Shown in pieces: positions 48,833-57,942 of a stretch of DNA of 64,000 bases. Each line of letters begins with the position of its first letter. The stretch's first letter is position 1. The notes beneath the pieces were generated by a model. It made no database searches. It was not told the DNA's origin and worked only from the letters and a program-made list of their open reading frames with translations. Both the position numbers and the translations under genes were made by a program. The DNA comes from Deferribacter desulfuricans SSM1 (GTDB lineage Bacteria > Chrysiogenota > Deferribacteres > Deferribacterales > Deferribacteraceae): contig NC_013939.1 of the NCBI RefSeq assembly GCF_000010985.1, positions 124,001-188,000 on the forward strand, written 5' to 3'.

Positions 48833-50081
48833 ATTTATAATTATTTTGTTATTGTTTAGTAGTGCTGTATATGCTGGAGGTTCCAAAGTGATATTAGATA
48901 ATGGTATAAAGTTTATTGAGAATAAAAGAGATTATAACCCTACTTTTAGTTTGGTCATAATGATTAAAGGTGGTTTGTTCTTAGAGAATGATAAAAATAG
49001 TGGTATTGGAAACATTGCTTTATCGACATGGGTAAAAAGTAGTGAGCTATTGAAATATGTGGAAGAGAAGGGTGGATCATTGCACGCTAGTAATGGATCA
49101 GATTTTGCTGAAATATCACTTTCTATCCCCTCAAAATATATTGATAGTGTTTTACCTCTTTTAGAAAAATTATTTTTTGAAAGAAAAATCGACGATAAAA
49201 TTTTTGATAATGAGAAAAGAATAACATTGATGAGGATTAAAACTATTTTGGATAGGCCAGATGAATATGCAATAAAAAATTTTATGAAAACTACTTACAA
49301 TGGTTTTCCATATTCTAGAGATGTTAGTGGGGATTATGATACAGTAGATAAATTGACTATTGATGATATAAAAAGTTATCTAAATAAATTAATTAGCGGT
49401 AAAAATATGATCGTCTCTATTGCTGGTTCTTTTGAAAAAGAACAAAGTGAGAAGTTGAAAACCTTTTTTGAAAAGTTAAATGAGGGTCATGAAATAAAAA
49501 TAGATTGTAATGGCAGTGAAATTGTTGATACAAAAAAGGTTGAGTTACCTCATAAAAATATAAAACAGGCTAAACTTTTCTTGGGTTTTGATGCTCCACC
49601 TGCCAATTCAAATGATTATATAAAAGTAAAATTGTTGGCTGATGTGTTAGGTGGCGGTATGAGCTCAGTATTTTTTAATATATTAAGAAAAGAGAAAGGG
49701 TATGCATATTCTGTTGGTTCATTTTATCCATCAAAATTATGTAATTCAAGATTTGTTAATTATATCGGGATGAATTATGAAAATGTTGATGATGCTGTGG
49801 CAACATTCTTAAGTGTAGGGAAAAATCCTGAGAAATACATTAGCAAAGAAGATGTTTCTAAGGCGAAAAATTATCTAATGGGTAGAATCTTGATGGAGGC
49901 ACAAACAAATTATAAAAGAGCTTGGTATGCAGCTTTTTTTGAATTGTTAGGATTAGGATATGATTTTTTTGACAGTTATATAGATAATCTAGAAAATATA
50001 ACTTTAGAGGATATTATCATAGTAGCTAAAAAATATATAAATGATAAATATACATTATTTATACTAAAGCCTACAAATTAG
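48816..50081 (+). CDS. M16 peptidase homologue lacking the zinc motif
   Basis: A 421-residue exported protein of the M16/insulinase fold with a signal peptide (about residues 1-20, cleavage near AVYAG). The zinc-binding HxxEH expected after the first strands is replaced: in GIGNIALST the three ligand positions are Asn66, Leu69 and Ser70. The second-half motifs LGGGMSSVFFNILRKEKGYAYSVGS remain. Such inactive copies usually pair with an active M16 subunit. TTG start with AGGGGAG eight bases before. It overlaps purN by 17 bases. Confidence 0.85.
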   Translation: MLKRARFIIILLLFSSAVYAGGSKVILDNGIKFIENKRDYNPTFSLVIMIKGGLFLENDKNSGIGNIALSTWVKSSELLKYVEEKGGSLHASNGSDFAEISLSIPSKYIDSVLPLLEKLFFERKIDDKIFDNEKRITLMRIKTILDRPDEYAIKNFMKTTYNGFPYSRDVSGDYDTVDKLTIDDIKSYLNKLISGKNMIVSIAGSFEKEQSEKLKTFFEKLNEGHEIKIDCNGSEIVDTKKVELPHKNIKQAKLFLGFDAPPANSNDYIKVKLLADVLGGGMSSVFFNILRKEKGYAYSVGSFYPSKLCNSRFVNYIGMNYENVDDAVATFLSVGKNPEKYISKEDVSKAKNYLMGRILMEAQTNYKRAWYAAFFELLGLGYDFFDSYIDNLENITLEDIIIVAKKYINDKYTLFILKPTN

Positions 50082-50092
50082 ATTCTCTTTTC

Positions 50093-50120
50093 TTGATAAT
50101 TAATTGATTTGTCATATAAT
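50093..50120 (+). promoter_or_regulatory. promoter for the glycosylglycerate genes
   Basis: TTGATA (50093-50098), a 16-base spacer and a consensus TATAAT (50115-50120). The ATG of the phosphatase gene begins only eight bases after the last T of the -10 box, so the transcript should begin at or next to the start codon. Confidence 0.7.
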
Positions 50121-50127
50121 AGACGTT

Positions 50128-50940
50128 ATGAAGAAAGTCATTGTTTTTAGCGACTTAGATGGTACACTGCTTGATCATGATACATATTCATTTGCAGAAG
50201 CTCTTGATGCGATTAATCTGATAAAAGAGTTGAAAATCCCTTTAATTTTTACAACAAGTAAAACAAGAGCTGAAGTAACACTTTTGCAAAGAGATATTGG
50301 TATAGATGACCCATTTATTGTGGAAAATGGTGGTGCAATAATATTTGACCCTAAATTTCCTTACATACCAGATAATGTTATAAAGATTGATAACAATTAT
50401 TATGCGTATATTATTGGTAAAAAAAGAGAAGATCTAATAAGTGTCGGGAAATTTTTAAAAGATAGATACAAGATTAAACTTTTTTCAGAATTAAGTGATT
50501 ATGAGCTTAAAAGAATAATGGGCTTGCCGGATGATAGGTTAGATTTAAGTAAATTAAGGGAATTTAGTGAGCCGTTTATTTTATTAGAAGATGTTTTAAT
50601 AAAGGATATGCAAAAAGATTGTGAAAGGTTTGATGTTAAAATTTTAAAAGGTGGAAGATTTTACCATCTGGTTGGTAAAAATCAGGATAAAGGGGTGGCT
50701 GTAAATAAACTCAAACAGATTTATGAGAAAATGCATAAAAATTGTGTTACAATTGGATTAGGAGATAGCAACAACGATATTGATATGCTGATGCAAGTAG
50801 ATTACCCTGTTGTTGTAAAACGATTTGATAATACTTATATTAACTTAAATAAAGAGAATACCTTTTATACTAAAGATAAGGGGCCTAAGGGATTTAACGA
50901 AGCAGTAGTTTATTTAATTGATAAAATATTAAATAATTAG
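50128..50940 (+). CDS. mannosyl-/glucosyl-3-phosphoglycerate phosphatase
   Basis: HAD-family phosphatase, 270 residues, resembling MPGP/GpgP. DLDGTLLD is the nucleophile motif (residues 9-16), TTSKTRAEV the second, a Lys in the KGGRFYHLVG segment and GLGDSNNDIDML the metal loop. It removes phosphate from glycosyl-3-phosphoglycerate to give glucosylglycerate or mannosylglycerate, a compatible solute. The open frame extends to 50104, but the promoter lies inside that extension, so the ATG at 50128 is chosen. No ribosome site precedes it. Confidence 0.85.
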   Translation: MKKVIVFSDLDGTLLDHDTYSFAEALDAINLIKELKIPLIFTTSKTRAEVTLLQRDIGIDDPFIVENGGAIIFDPKFPYIPDNVIKIDNNYYAYIIGKKREDLISVGKFLKDRYKIKLFSELSDYELKRIMGLPDDRLDLSKLREFSEPFILLEDVLIKDMQKDCERFDVKILKGGRFYHLVGKNQDKGVAVNKLKQIYEKMHKNCVTIGLGDSNNDIDMLMQVDYPVVVKRFDNTYINLNKENTFYTKDKGPKGFNEAVVYLIDKILNN

Positions 50941-50952
50941 GTTGAGGGTGTT

Positions 50953-52167
50953 ATGGCTGATTTTTTTCAAAACGGTTTGATTACCACATTACAAAATGTA
51001 ACAAATAGGTCTGTTGACGATATTGAAGAGGAGATAATTAATTTTATAGACAGAAGGAAAATAGCTCTCTTGTTGCCAGCTCTTTATTCTGAATTTGAAA
51101 GACCTGCAATGTATACAATTATTGAAGAACTGAAAAAATCAAAAATTATTGACACAGTGGTTTTATCACTTGATCAGGCAAATGAAGAGCAATTTTTGCA
51201 GGTTAAAGAGATTATGAGTGTTTTGCCACAAAATGTCAAAATAGTATGGAATCATGGAAAAAGGGTTCAGGATTTGTATAAGAAACTTTTAAAAGAAGGC
51301 TTCCCATTGAATATCCCTGGAAAAGGTAGAGTGGTATGGATGGCTTTAGGTTATATTTTAGCTGACAATAATTTTTATGCTATTGCATTACATGATTGTG
51401 ATATTGTTAATTACAAAAGAGATATTGTGGCGAAACTTGTTTTTCCAATAATTCATAGAGGATTAAACTATGAATTTAGTAAAGGGTATTATGCTAGAGT
51501 TTCTGGTAAAATATATGGAAGGGTAAATAGATTGTTTTTTACACCGCTAGTTAGAGCTTTGAAAAGATTAATAGGTTTTGATAATAAATTTTTAGACTAT
51601 CTTGATAGTTTTAGATACGCTTTGTCTGGAGAGTTTGCAATTATAAGGGAGTTGGCAAAAGGGATTAGATTTTCTCCTGATTGGGGGTTGGAAGTTTCAT
51701 TACTTAGCGAAATTTATCAAAATACTTCTATAAATAGGATTTGTCAGGTTGAAGTTCTTGATGTCTATGAGCATAAACATAATACTTTAAATAAAAATGA
51801 GCCGAATAAAGGTTTATTAAGAATGGCAACAGATATTGCTAAAACCTTATTTAGAGTTTTAAGTCAAGAAGGGATTGTGCTGTCAGAAGCATTATTTAAG
51901 TCCTTAATAAGTACTTATTTTCAACAGGCTCGCTATGCTATAGAATCATACAATGCACTTGCTATGCTTAATGGTGTTCCATTTGATAGGCACAGTGAAA
52001 TTGCTGCGGTTGAAGCTTTTACTCAAGCAATAGTAAATGCGAAAAATGAGTTTTTAGAAAATCCTATTGGTATTAGGTTGATATCCCCTTGGGTAAGGGT
52101 GGATTCTGCATTACCTGACTTTGCAGAGGAGTTGGTGAAAGCTGTTGAAGAAGATAATAAAGCTTAA
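50953..52167 (+). CDS. gpgS: glucosyl-3-phosphoglycerate synthase
   Basis: A 404-residue GT-A glycosyltransferase most like GpgS (GT81, as in Persephonella). LLPALYSEF near the N-terminus, the DxD-type metal motif in ALHDCDIVNY (about residue 151), GKGRVVWMALG and SPDWGLEVSLL are visible. It transfers a sugar from a nucleotide sugar (GDP- or UDP-glucose) to 3-phosphoglycerate; the phosphatase upstream finishes the solute. The distinction from mannosyl transfer rests on overall similarity. It converges with ccdA; the stop codons overlap by two bases. Confidence 0.82.
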   Translation: MADFFQNGLITTLQNVTNRSVDDIEEEIINFIDRRKIALLLPALYSEFERPAMYTIIEELKKSKIIDTVVLSLDQANEEQFLQVKEIMSVLPQNVKIVWNHGKRVQDLYKKLLKEGFPLNIPGKGRVVWMALGYILADNNFYAIALHDCDIVNYKRDIVAKLVFPIIHRGLNYEFSKGYYARVSGKIYGRVNRLFFTPLVRALKRLIGFDNKFLDYLDSFRYALSGEFAIIRELAKGIRFSPDWGLEVSLLSEIYQNTSINRICQVEVLDVYEHKHNTLNKNEPNKGLLRMATDIAKTLFRVLSQEGIVLSEALFKSLISTYFQQARYAIESYNALAMLNGVPFDRHSEIAAVEAFTQAIVNAKNEFLENPIGIRLISPWVRVDSALPDFAEELVKAVEEDNKA

Positions 52168-52901
52168 AAGTTAATGTTGCATAAAAAAGGGAATAATCTC
52201 ATTAGATAACTTATTACTGCTGTCATCGAACCTGATAAAATTAACACCCCAATAAAAATCAGTAATGCTCCAGATATTTTCTCAATAATAATTAGCAGTT
52301 TTCCTGCTTTTTTCAAAGCTGAAAGAACAAAACCCAACATAATTGCAGCAATTAAAAAAGGGATCCATAGACCTAAGGAATAAACAAATAGAAGAGAAAC
52401 TCCTTGCATAACAGTATTTTCTTTAGCAGCCAGAGCTAATATTCCAGCCAAAATTGGTCCAATACATGGTGTCCATCCAAAAACAAAAGCTACACCTAAT
52501 AAAAAAGCTTCTATAAAGAAAGGGGAGTTTCTTTTTTGATAATTCCATTTTTTTTGAACAAGTAGTTTTTTTATTTTAAAAATTCCAACCATATGAAGAC
52601 CTAATATTATAACAATGATACCTGCGATTTTTTCAAGGATTGGTCTGTATTGATTTATTAATTTTCCGATTGATGTAGCACTTGCTCCAAGTAACATAAA
52701 TATTAATGTGAAACCTATACCAAAGAAAATAGCCCCTATTATAGCTTTTACCTTTGGTGATAATGAACTATTTTCAGTTAAAGATTCAACACTTTCTCCT
52801 GAAATAAATGAAATATAACCCGGTATTAGTGGTAAAACACATGGTGATAAAAAGGATAAAATACCTGCTATGAAAGCTGTTAGAAAATTAATTTTTTCCA
52901 T
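52164..52901 (-). CDS. ccdA: cytochrome c biogenesis protein CcdA (thiol-disulfide transporter)
   Basis: A membrane protein of 245 residues and six helices that passes electrons from thioredoxin to periplasmic apocytochromes. Cys pair signatures are LSPCVLPLIPGY and GWTPCIGPIL. The frame is open to 52961, but a promoter with its -35 box at 52956-52961 lies in that extension, so the ATG at 52901 is chosen. Divergent from the ccm operon, which it serves. Confidence 0.92.
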   Translation of the reverse strand: MEKINFLTAFIAGILSFLSPCVLPLIPGYISFISGESVESLTENSSLSPKVKAIIGAIFFGIGFTLIFMLLGASATSIGKLINQYRPILEKIAGIIVIILGLHMVGIFKIKKLLVQKKWNYQKRNSPFFIEAFLLGVAFVFGWTPCIGPILAGILALAAKENTVMQGVSLLFVYSLGLWIPFLIAAIMLGFVLSALKKAGKLLIIIEKISGALLIFIGVLILSGSMTAVISYLMRLFPFLCNINF

Positions 52902-52932
52902 TTTTAAAAAAACCTTTTTAATTTTTAGAAAT

Positions 52933-52961
52933 CTAATATATATGTTAACAATAAAAGTCAA
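52933..52961 (-). promoter_or_regulatory. promoter for ccdA
   Basis: On the minus strand TTGACT (52956-52961), a 17-base spacer and TATTAG (52933-52938), placing the transcript start near 52926, about 25 bases before the ATG. Confidence 0.55.
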
Positions 52962-52973
52962 GAGAGGTTTTAT

Positions 52974-53378
52974 ATGAAGAAAGCGTTAAAAATAATAATT
53001 CCAAGTATTATTGTTGCTGGGGTTATTGTTTATTTGATTATGACAAGTTTTAAAAGTACAGGTGTATATTATCTAGAGGTAAGTGAATTGATGAATGACC
53101 TTCCTAAATATTACGGGAAATCTTTGAGGGTTAGTGGTTTGGTTGAAACAGGCTCTGTAATTAAGAAACCTATTGAAAAATATTTGGAGTTTAATCTTGT
53201 TGATTCTACTGGTGCAAAAATAAAAGTTGTTTATAAAGGGATTATTCCTGATGCATTTAAAGAAGATGTAGGGGTAATTGTAGAAGGGAAAGTGGATAAT
53301 AACAATATTTTTAGAGCAACTACATTGTTGGCAAAATGCCCTTCTAAATATGAAGCAGAAGTAAAAGAGAATAGCTAA
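52974..53378 (+). CDS. ccmE: cytochrome c maturation haem chaperone CcmE, CxxxY type
   Basis: A 134-residue haem chaperone with one membrane anchor (about residues 7-23) and an OB-fold. The haem-binding His of standard CcmE (HxxxY) is replaced by Cys122 in LAKCPSKYE, with Tyr126 retained. This CxxxY form belongs to the variant System I described for archaea, Desulfovibrio and others, in which CcmH is missing. GAGAGG precedes the ATG. It leads ccmFABCD. Confidence 0.9.
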   Translation: MKKALKIIIPSIIVAGVIVYLIMTSFKSTGVYYLEVSELMNDLPKYYGKSLRVSGLVETGSVIKKPIEKYLEFNLVDSTGAKIKVVYKGIIPDAFKEDVGVIVEGKVDNNNIFRATTLLAKCPSKYEAEVKENS

Positions 53379-53443
53379 AATTTTATTGAACTAATTTTAA
53401 ATTATACTATCCTTTTATAAAGTTGACTTGTTGAGGAGGAATT

Positions 53444-55354
53444 ATGGGAAATATTGGGTATTTTTTTCAAATAGCAGGTTTATTTGCAGGATTTATAGCA
53501 ATTTTATTTTATTTTTTAGCAATATATAAGGATGATGAACAAAATAATAAAATAGGGAATATTCTTTTTATTATTCAAACAGTTTTAGCTACAGTTGCAT
53601 CCTTTGTTTTGGTTTATGCACTAGCTACAAGCTATTTTAAGATGGAGTATGTTGCTCAATACACGGATAGAGCTTTGCCATTTATTTATAAGATTAGTGC
53701 CTTTTGGGCGGGTCAAGCAGGTTCACTCCTTTTTTGGGGCTGGCTAATCACATTAGCAGGAATAATAGAAATAATGAGACATCGGAAATTGGATAATAAA
53801 TATAGAAGTTCAATAATGCTTATAGTTGCAATTACTTCAACTTTTTTCCTTTTAATCACTTCGACAGTATCCAACCCTTTTAAAGAACTTGACTTCTTCC
53901 CAGCTGATGGTCTGGGGATGAACCCATTATTACAAAATCCAGGGATGCTTTATCACCCACCCACATTATATATAGGTTATGTATTATACACTTTACCTTT
54001 TGCTTATGCTATTGCATCTTTGATTACTAAAGATTACAGTGCGAAATGGTTAAAATTGTCAAGAAGCTGGAATTTATTAGCATGGATATTTTTAACAATT
54101 GGTATTGTGTTGGGAGCCCAATGGGCGTATGTAGAGCTTGGTTGGGGTGGATACTGGGCTTGGGATCCAGTGGAAAATGCATCTTTATTACCATGGCTTA
54201 CTGGAACAGCGATGTTGCATAGTGCAATAATGTATGAGAGAATTAGAAGACTAAAGATTTGGACTTATTCACTTGCCTTTATTACATTTGAACTTTGTAT
54301 TTTTAGCACGTTTTTAACCAGAAGTGGAGTGATTGATTCAGTTCATAGCTTTGGAAAATCAGCACTTGGTGGATTTTTCCTTTGGTTTATGATTTTGGTT
54401 GCTGTGGGGTTTGTAATTTTGTTGTTAAAGGGGATAAACGAATTAAAAGAGAAAGGGGATTTTTATCTACTATCGAAAGAAGGGATGTTTTTTATAACAA
54501 ACTGGGTGTTTGTTGGTTTGATGTTAGTGGTTTTATTTGGTACAACTTTACCCATTTTTTCTGAAATATTTTCTAATAATAAAAGTAGTGTAAGTATTTC
54601 TTACTATAATAAAGTTTCAATACCGTTTTTTATAGCTTTGTTGTTTCTTGCTGGTGTTTGCCCATTATTACCTTATAAAAAAGCTAGTTTAAGTGAAATA
54701 TTTAAAAAATTGTGGCTTTCCATAGTGCTAACTTTAGTAGCTGGAGTGATTATTTATTTTAATGGTTACACCAAAATAATCCCTCTAGTTCTATTTATGG
54801 TTACTTTTTTTGCGTTTTTCGCTATAATTATTCAAATAGTTAATAATTTGAAAAATGCAGGTGTTAGTGCTTTATTTAAAAACAGAAGATTTTATGGTGC
54901 AATGATTATTCACCTGGGTTTATGTATGATAGCTTTTGGTGTTATTGGATCTGCTTTTTATAAAAGTTCTACAGATGAAGTGGTTAAAGAGAATTCTAGT
55001 ATAATTTTTGATGAGTATAAACTAATGGTAAAAGATTTAAGGTTTGAGCAAAAGGTTAACTATGTTTCTGCATTTGTTCCTGTTAGTGTTTATAAAAATG
55101 GTAGGTACATAATAACTATGAAGCCTGAAAGAAGATTTTATAAAAACGAAGAGCATGCTAATGCTGAAGTTGCTATTTATACTACTTTTTTAGGTGATTT
55201 ATATTTAATACTTGCAAGTTATGATAAAAATCAGGGTATCGTGGGGATACAGGCTCTTTATCATCCTTTAGTTGTTTGGATTTGGATAGGGTGTTTTGTT
55301 ATGGTTATAGGTGGAATTTATTCTTTGAGTAATAGAAGAGGTGTAGAGGCTTAA
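53444..55354 (+). CDS. ccmF: cytochrome c haem lyase subunit CcmF
   Basis: Integral membrane haem lyase, 636 residues with many helices. The WWD tryptophan-rich haem-handling motif GGYWAWDPVENASLLPW lies at about residues 233-249, and HPPTLYIGY near residue 172 is another signature. Length is near the usual 640. AGGAGG precedes the ATG. Together with CcmE it attaches haem to the Cys pair of apocytochromes in the periplasm. Confidence 0.94.
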   Translation: MGNIGYFFQIAGLFAGFIAILFYFLAIYKDDEQNNKIGNILFIIQTVLATVASFVLVYALATSYFKMEYVAQYTDRALPFIYKISAFWAGQAGSLLFWGWLITLAGIIEIMRHRKLDNKYRSSIMLIVAITSTFFLLITSTVSNPFKELDFFPADGLGMNPLLQNPGMLYHPPTLYIGYVLYTLPFAYAIASLITKDYSAKWLKLSRSWNLLAWIFLTIGIVLGAQWAYVELGWGGYWAWDPVENASLLPWLTGTAMLHSAIMYERIRRLKIWTYSLAFITFELCIFSTFLTRSGVIDSVHSFGKSALGGFFLWFMILVAVGFVILLLKGINELKEKGDFYLLSKEGMFFITNWVFVGLMLVVLFGTTLPIFSEIFSNNKSSVSISYYNKVSIPFFIALLFLAGVCPLLPYKKASLSEIFKKLWLSIVLTLVAGVIIYFNGYTKIIPLVLFMVTFFAFFAIIIQIVNNLKNAGVSALFKNRRFYGAMIIHLGLCMIAFGVIGSAFYKSSTDEVVKENSSIIFDEYKLMVKDLRFEQKVNYVSAFVPVSVYKNGRYIITMKPERRFYKNEEHANAEVAIYTTFLGDLYLILASYDKNQGIVGIQALYHPLVVWIWIGCFVMVIGGIYSLSNRRGVEA

Positions 55355-55363
55355 TGTATAAAT

Positions 55364-56080
55364 ATGAGTGAGATTATTAAAGTAAAAAATTTAACTAAAA
55401 AGTTTGGGAAAAATGTTGCTTTAAACAGTGTAAACTTTACTGTTAATCAAGGTGATTTCATTTCTATTTTTGGTCCAAATGGAGCTGGTAAAAGTACATT
55501 ACTGAAGCTTTTATCTACACAGATTAGGCCTACAAATGGGGATATTTTTTTTAATGGTATTAAACTGAGTGATTTATCCAGTGATTTTAGGAGGTATTTT
55601 GGCGTAATTTCGCATCAGCCATTTTTGTATGAGAATTTGAGTGCTTATGAAAATTTAAAGTTTTATGGTAGCTTATATGGAGTTGAAAATTTAGAAGACC
55701 GTATAAATACTCTTTTGAAAAATGTAGAGCTTACTGGCAGAAAACATGATCTCGTTAGAAATTATTCAAGAGGGATGTTGCAAAGGCTATCTATTGCAAG
55801 AGCCTTGATTCATGACCCAGAAATTATTTTTCTTGATGAACCATACACAGGGCTTGATCAACATGCCTCAAATATTTTAACAAATATTTTAAAAAATCAA
55901 TTTGACAACAATAAAACTATATTAATGATAACACACAACCTTCAAAAAGGGTATGAGCTTGCAACAAAGATTATGGTTTTGAATAAAGGGGATATTGTTT
56001 TGCTTGAAGAAAAAGAACTTTTACCACCTTCGGAGTTTGAAGATATATATTTATCCAGTGTATCAGCAGGGGTAAGATGA
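55364..56080 (+). CDS. ccmA: cytochrome c maturation ABC ATPase CcmA
   Basis: ATPase of the CcmABCD complex that releases holo-CcmE. Walker A GPNGAGKSTLLKLL (about residues 36-49), ABC signature YSRGMLQRLSIARAL and Walker B IIFLDEPYTGLD are intact. 238 residues. Alternative identity as a generic ABC ATPase is ruled out by the ccmB neighbour, which it overlaps by four bases. Confidence 0.93.
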   Translation: MSEIIKVKNLTKKFGKNVALNSVNFTVNQGDFISIFGPNGAGKSTLLKLLSTQIRPTNGDIFFNGIKLSDLSSDFRRYFGVISHQPFLYENLSAYENLKFYGSLYGVENLEDRINTLLKNVELTGRKHDLVRNYSRGMLQRLSIARALIHDPEIIFLDEPYTGLDQHASNILTNILKNQFDNNKTILMITHNLQKGYELATKIMVLNKGDIVLLEEKELLPPSEFEDIYLSSVSAGVR

Positions 56081-56760
56081 AAAGGTATTTTCAAGTTATT
56101 TCCAAAATTGTGGAAAAAGATTTAATTTTGGAGTTAAAATCGAAGGAAGTAATAAACTCTATGCTGGTTTTTTCTTTATTGGTAGTTGTTATTTTTAGTT
56201 TTATCTTTGAACCTGGAGCAGAATATAAAAATGAAATAGCTGCTGGTATTTTATGGATGGCTATAACATTTTCTGGTATTTTAGGATTAAACAAATCTAT
56301 AATAAATGAAATTAATGGCGGTAATTTAAATGCTCTATTACTTGCTCCTGTAGATAGAAGTGCTGTATTTTTTGGTAAGGTTTTGTCAAATTATCTGTTT
56401 TTGTTGTTAATGGAGTTAATGACCATACCTATTTTTATGATATTTTACAATATTAATTTGTTTGAGAAAAATGTAGTTGGTACGCTCTTAGTTTTTCTTT
56501 CTGGTAGTTATGGTTTTTCTGTGTTAGGGACATTGTTTTCTTTAATTTCAGTCAAATCAAAAACAAGAGAACTGATGCTTCCTTTACTTTTATTACCTCT
56601 TTTAGTACCCGTTATTTTAGCTTCAATACAGTCTTTAAATATTTTTTATTTTGATGGTGGATATGCTGATGCTTCCAAATGGCTAAAGCTTATTTTTGCT
56701 TTTGATATTATTTTTACATGTGTAATTTATGTGATATTTGACTACGTTGTGGAGGAGTAA
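56077..56760 (+). CDS. ccmB: cytochrome c maturation permease CcmB
   Basis: Membrane partner of CcmA, 227 residues with six predicted helices. Family features include VFSLLVVVIFSFIF, the GILWMAITFSGILGLN helix, and the polar LLLAPVDRSAVFFGK loop that contacts the ATPase. Start overlaps ccmA; ccmC begins on the next base after its stop. Confidence 0.91.
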   Translation: MKRYFQVISKIVEKDLILELKSKEVINSMLVFSLLVVVIFSFIFEPGAEYKNEIAAGILWMAITFSGILGLNKSIINEINGGNLNALLLAPVDRSAVFFGKVLSNYLFLLLMELMTIPIFMIFYNINLFEKNVVGTLLVFLSGSYGFSVLGTLFSLISVKSKTRELMLPLLLLPLLVPVILASIQSLNIFYFDGGYADASKWLKLIFAFDIIFTCVIYVIFDYVVEE

Positions 56761-57438
56761 ATGAATGTTTTAGATAAGTTTGATAAGTTAATATCTATAT
56801 TGACTTTTATCCTTATTTCAGTGGCTCTTTATTTTGCTTTTATTTATGCACCAGTAGAAAAGGTTATGGGGATCATTCAGAAAATATTTTATTTCCATGT
56901 TGCTAGTGCTTGGATAGCTTTTTTTGCTTTTTTTATTACGTTTCTTTTTTCAATTTTAGTCCTGATAAATGAAAAAAAGATTTTTGACGAAATAGCTGCA
57001 TCTTCAGCTGAAATTGGCATTGTTTTTTGCACAATTGTGTTAATAACAGGTCCTATTTGGGCGAGACCAGTTTGGGGGGTATGGTGGACTTGGGATCCAA
57101 GGTTAACAACTACGCTTGTATTATGGTTTATTTATGTTGGATATTTAATGTTGAGGAAGTTTGTTGACGAGGATGATAAAAAAGCTAAGTTTTCTGCTGT
57201 AGTTGGTGTTGTAGGTTTTATCGATGTTCCTATAGTATTTATGTCAATTAGATGGTGGAGGACTATACATCCCAATGTATTACAAAAAGGTGGTGGTGGA
57301 TTACATCCTGATATGCTGATAGCTCTTATTGTGTCTGTTATTGCTTTTACATTTTTATATTTAGCACTGATGATAAAGAGGGTAAAGTTAGGGCTCTTAG
57401 CAGATAGAGTGTTATATTTACAATCTAAAATTAAATAA
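56761..57438 (+). CDS. ccmC: cytochrome c maturation haem exporter subunit CcmC
   Basis: Loads haem onto CcmE. 225 residues with six helices; the tryptophan-rich motif GVWWTWDPRLTT near residue 108 binds haem, and conserved His residues lie in FYFHVASAW and RTIHPNVL. A single-component relation to NrfE/CcsA family proteins is excluded by its short length and neighbours. ccmD follows after 31 bases. Confidence 0.93.
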   Translation: MNVLDKFDKLISILTFILISVALYFAFIYAPVEKVMGIIQKIFYFHVASAWIAFFAFFITFLFSILVLINEKKIFDEIAASSAEIGIVFCTIVLITGPIWARPVWGVWWTWDPRLTTTLVLWFIYVGYLMLRKFVDEDDKKAKFSAVVGVVGFIDVPIVFMSIRWWRTIHPNVLQKGGGGLHPDMLIALIVSVIAFTFLYLALMIKRVKLGLLADRVLYLQSKIK

Positions 57439-57469
57439 GTAAGATTTTTGAGTAATAAAAGGAGGAGCG

Positions 57470-57604
57470 ATGAAAAATTTATGGTATCTTTTTTCAGCTT
57501 ATATGGTTATATGGATATTGATTACTGGGTATTTGTTTAAGTTGAGCTCGAAAATAAAAGAATTAACACTTAAAATAGATTCTTTAGAAAATGAAATAAA
57601 GTAA
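57470..57604 (+). CDS. ccmD: CcmD-like small membrane protein
   Basis: A 44-residue protein: MKNLWYLFSAYMVIW begins a single membrane helix, followed by a charged amphipathic tail with KIDSLENEIK. CcmD subunits have just this shape and location after ccmC and help release haem-bound CcmE. A strong AGGAGG site lies four bases before the ATG. Identity is inferred from size, topology and place. Confidence 0.75.
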   Translation: MKNLWYLFSAYMVIWILITGYLFKLSSKIKELTLKIDSLENEIK

Positions 57605-57667
57605 TAAAGGCAATTGACGAAACAATTATTTAGTTGTCCAGATTACTTTACTAAGAATTTGATAGAG

Positions 57668-57836
57668 CGTGTTGAACAATAATAATTACTTAAACATCTC
57701 AGATTGCTTCGTTGGCGCTCGCAAAGACTAAAAGTGGTCATTGTGAGGCAACAAAAGCTGCCGAAAAGACCTCAAATAAATCTAAAAATTTTTATGAGAA
57801 AATTTATCTAACGACATATGTAGTTGTGTAATGCGT
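57668..57836. repeat. MITE-like palindromic repeat, copy 2
   Basis: In the 260-base gap between ccmD and the tRNA genes. It shares the core AGATTGCTTCGTTGGCGCTCGCAAAGAC (57711-57738) with the other copies, with a degenerate complement in GTGGTCATTGTGAGG, and an end resembling copy 1 (TTGTGTAATGC). The terminal repeats are less perfect than in copy 1. Nothing else is evident in 57605-57864. Confidence 0.55.
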
Positions 57837-57864
57837 GAAATAGCAAAAAAGATTAATCAATTAA

Positions 57865-57937
57865 AGCGGGTGACGGGACTCGAACCCGCGACCTCAACCT
57901 TGGCAAGGTCACGCTCTACCAGCTGAGCTACACCCGC
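57865..57937 (-). tRNA. tRNA-Gly(GCC)
   Basis: A full cloverleaf on the minus strand: acceptor GCGGGTG pairs with CACCCGC, anticodon loop TTGCCAA, and the T-arm GGGTTCGAGTCCC. CCA is not encoded. It is the last gene of a four-tRNA operon transcribed leftwards. Confidence 0.95.
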
Positions 57938-57942
57938 ATTTA

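Noticed and set aside
50104-50127. Longer start for the glycosylglycerate phosphatase
   Set aside because: The extension overlaps the promoter's -10 box and contributes no conserved residues.
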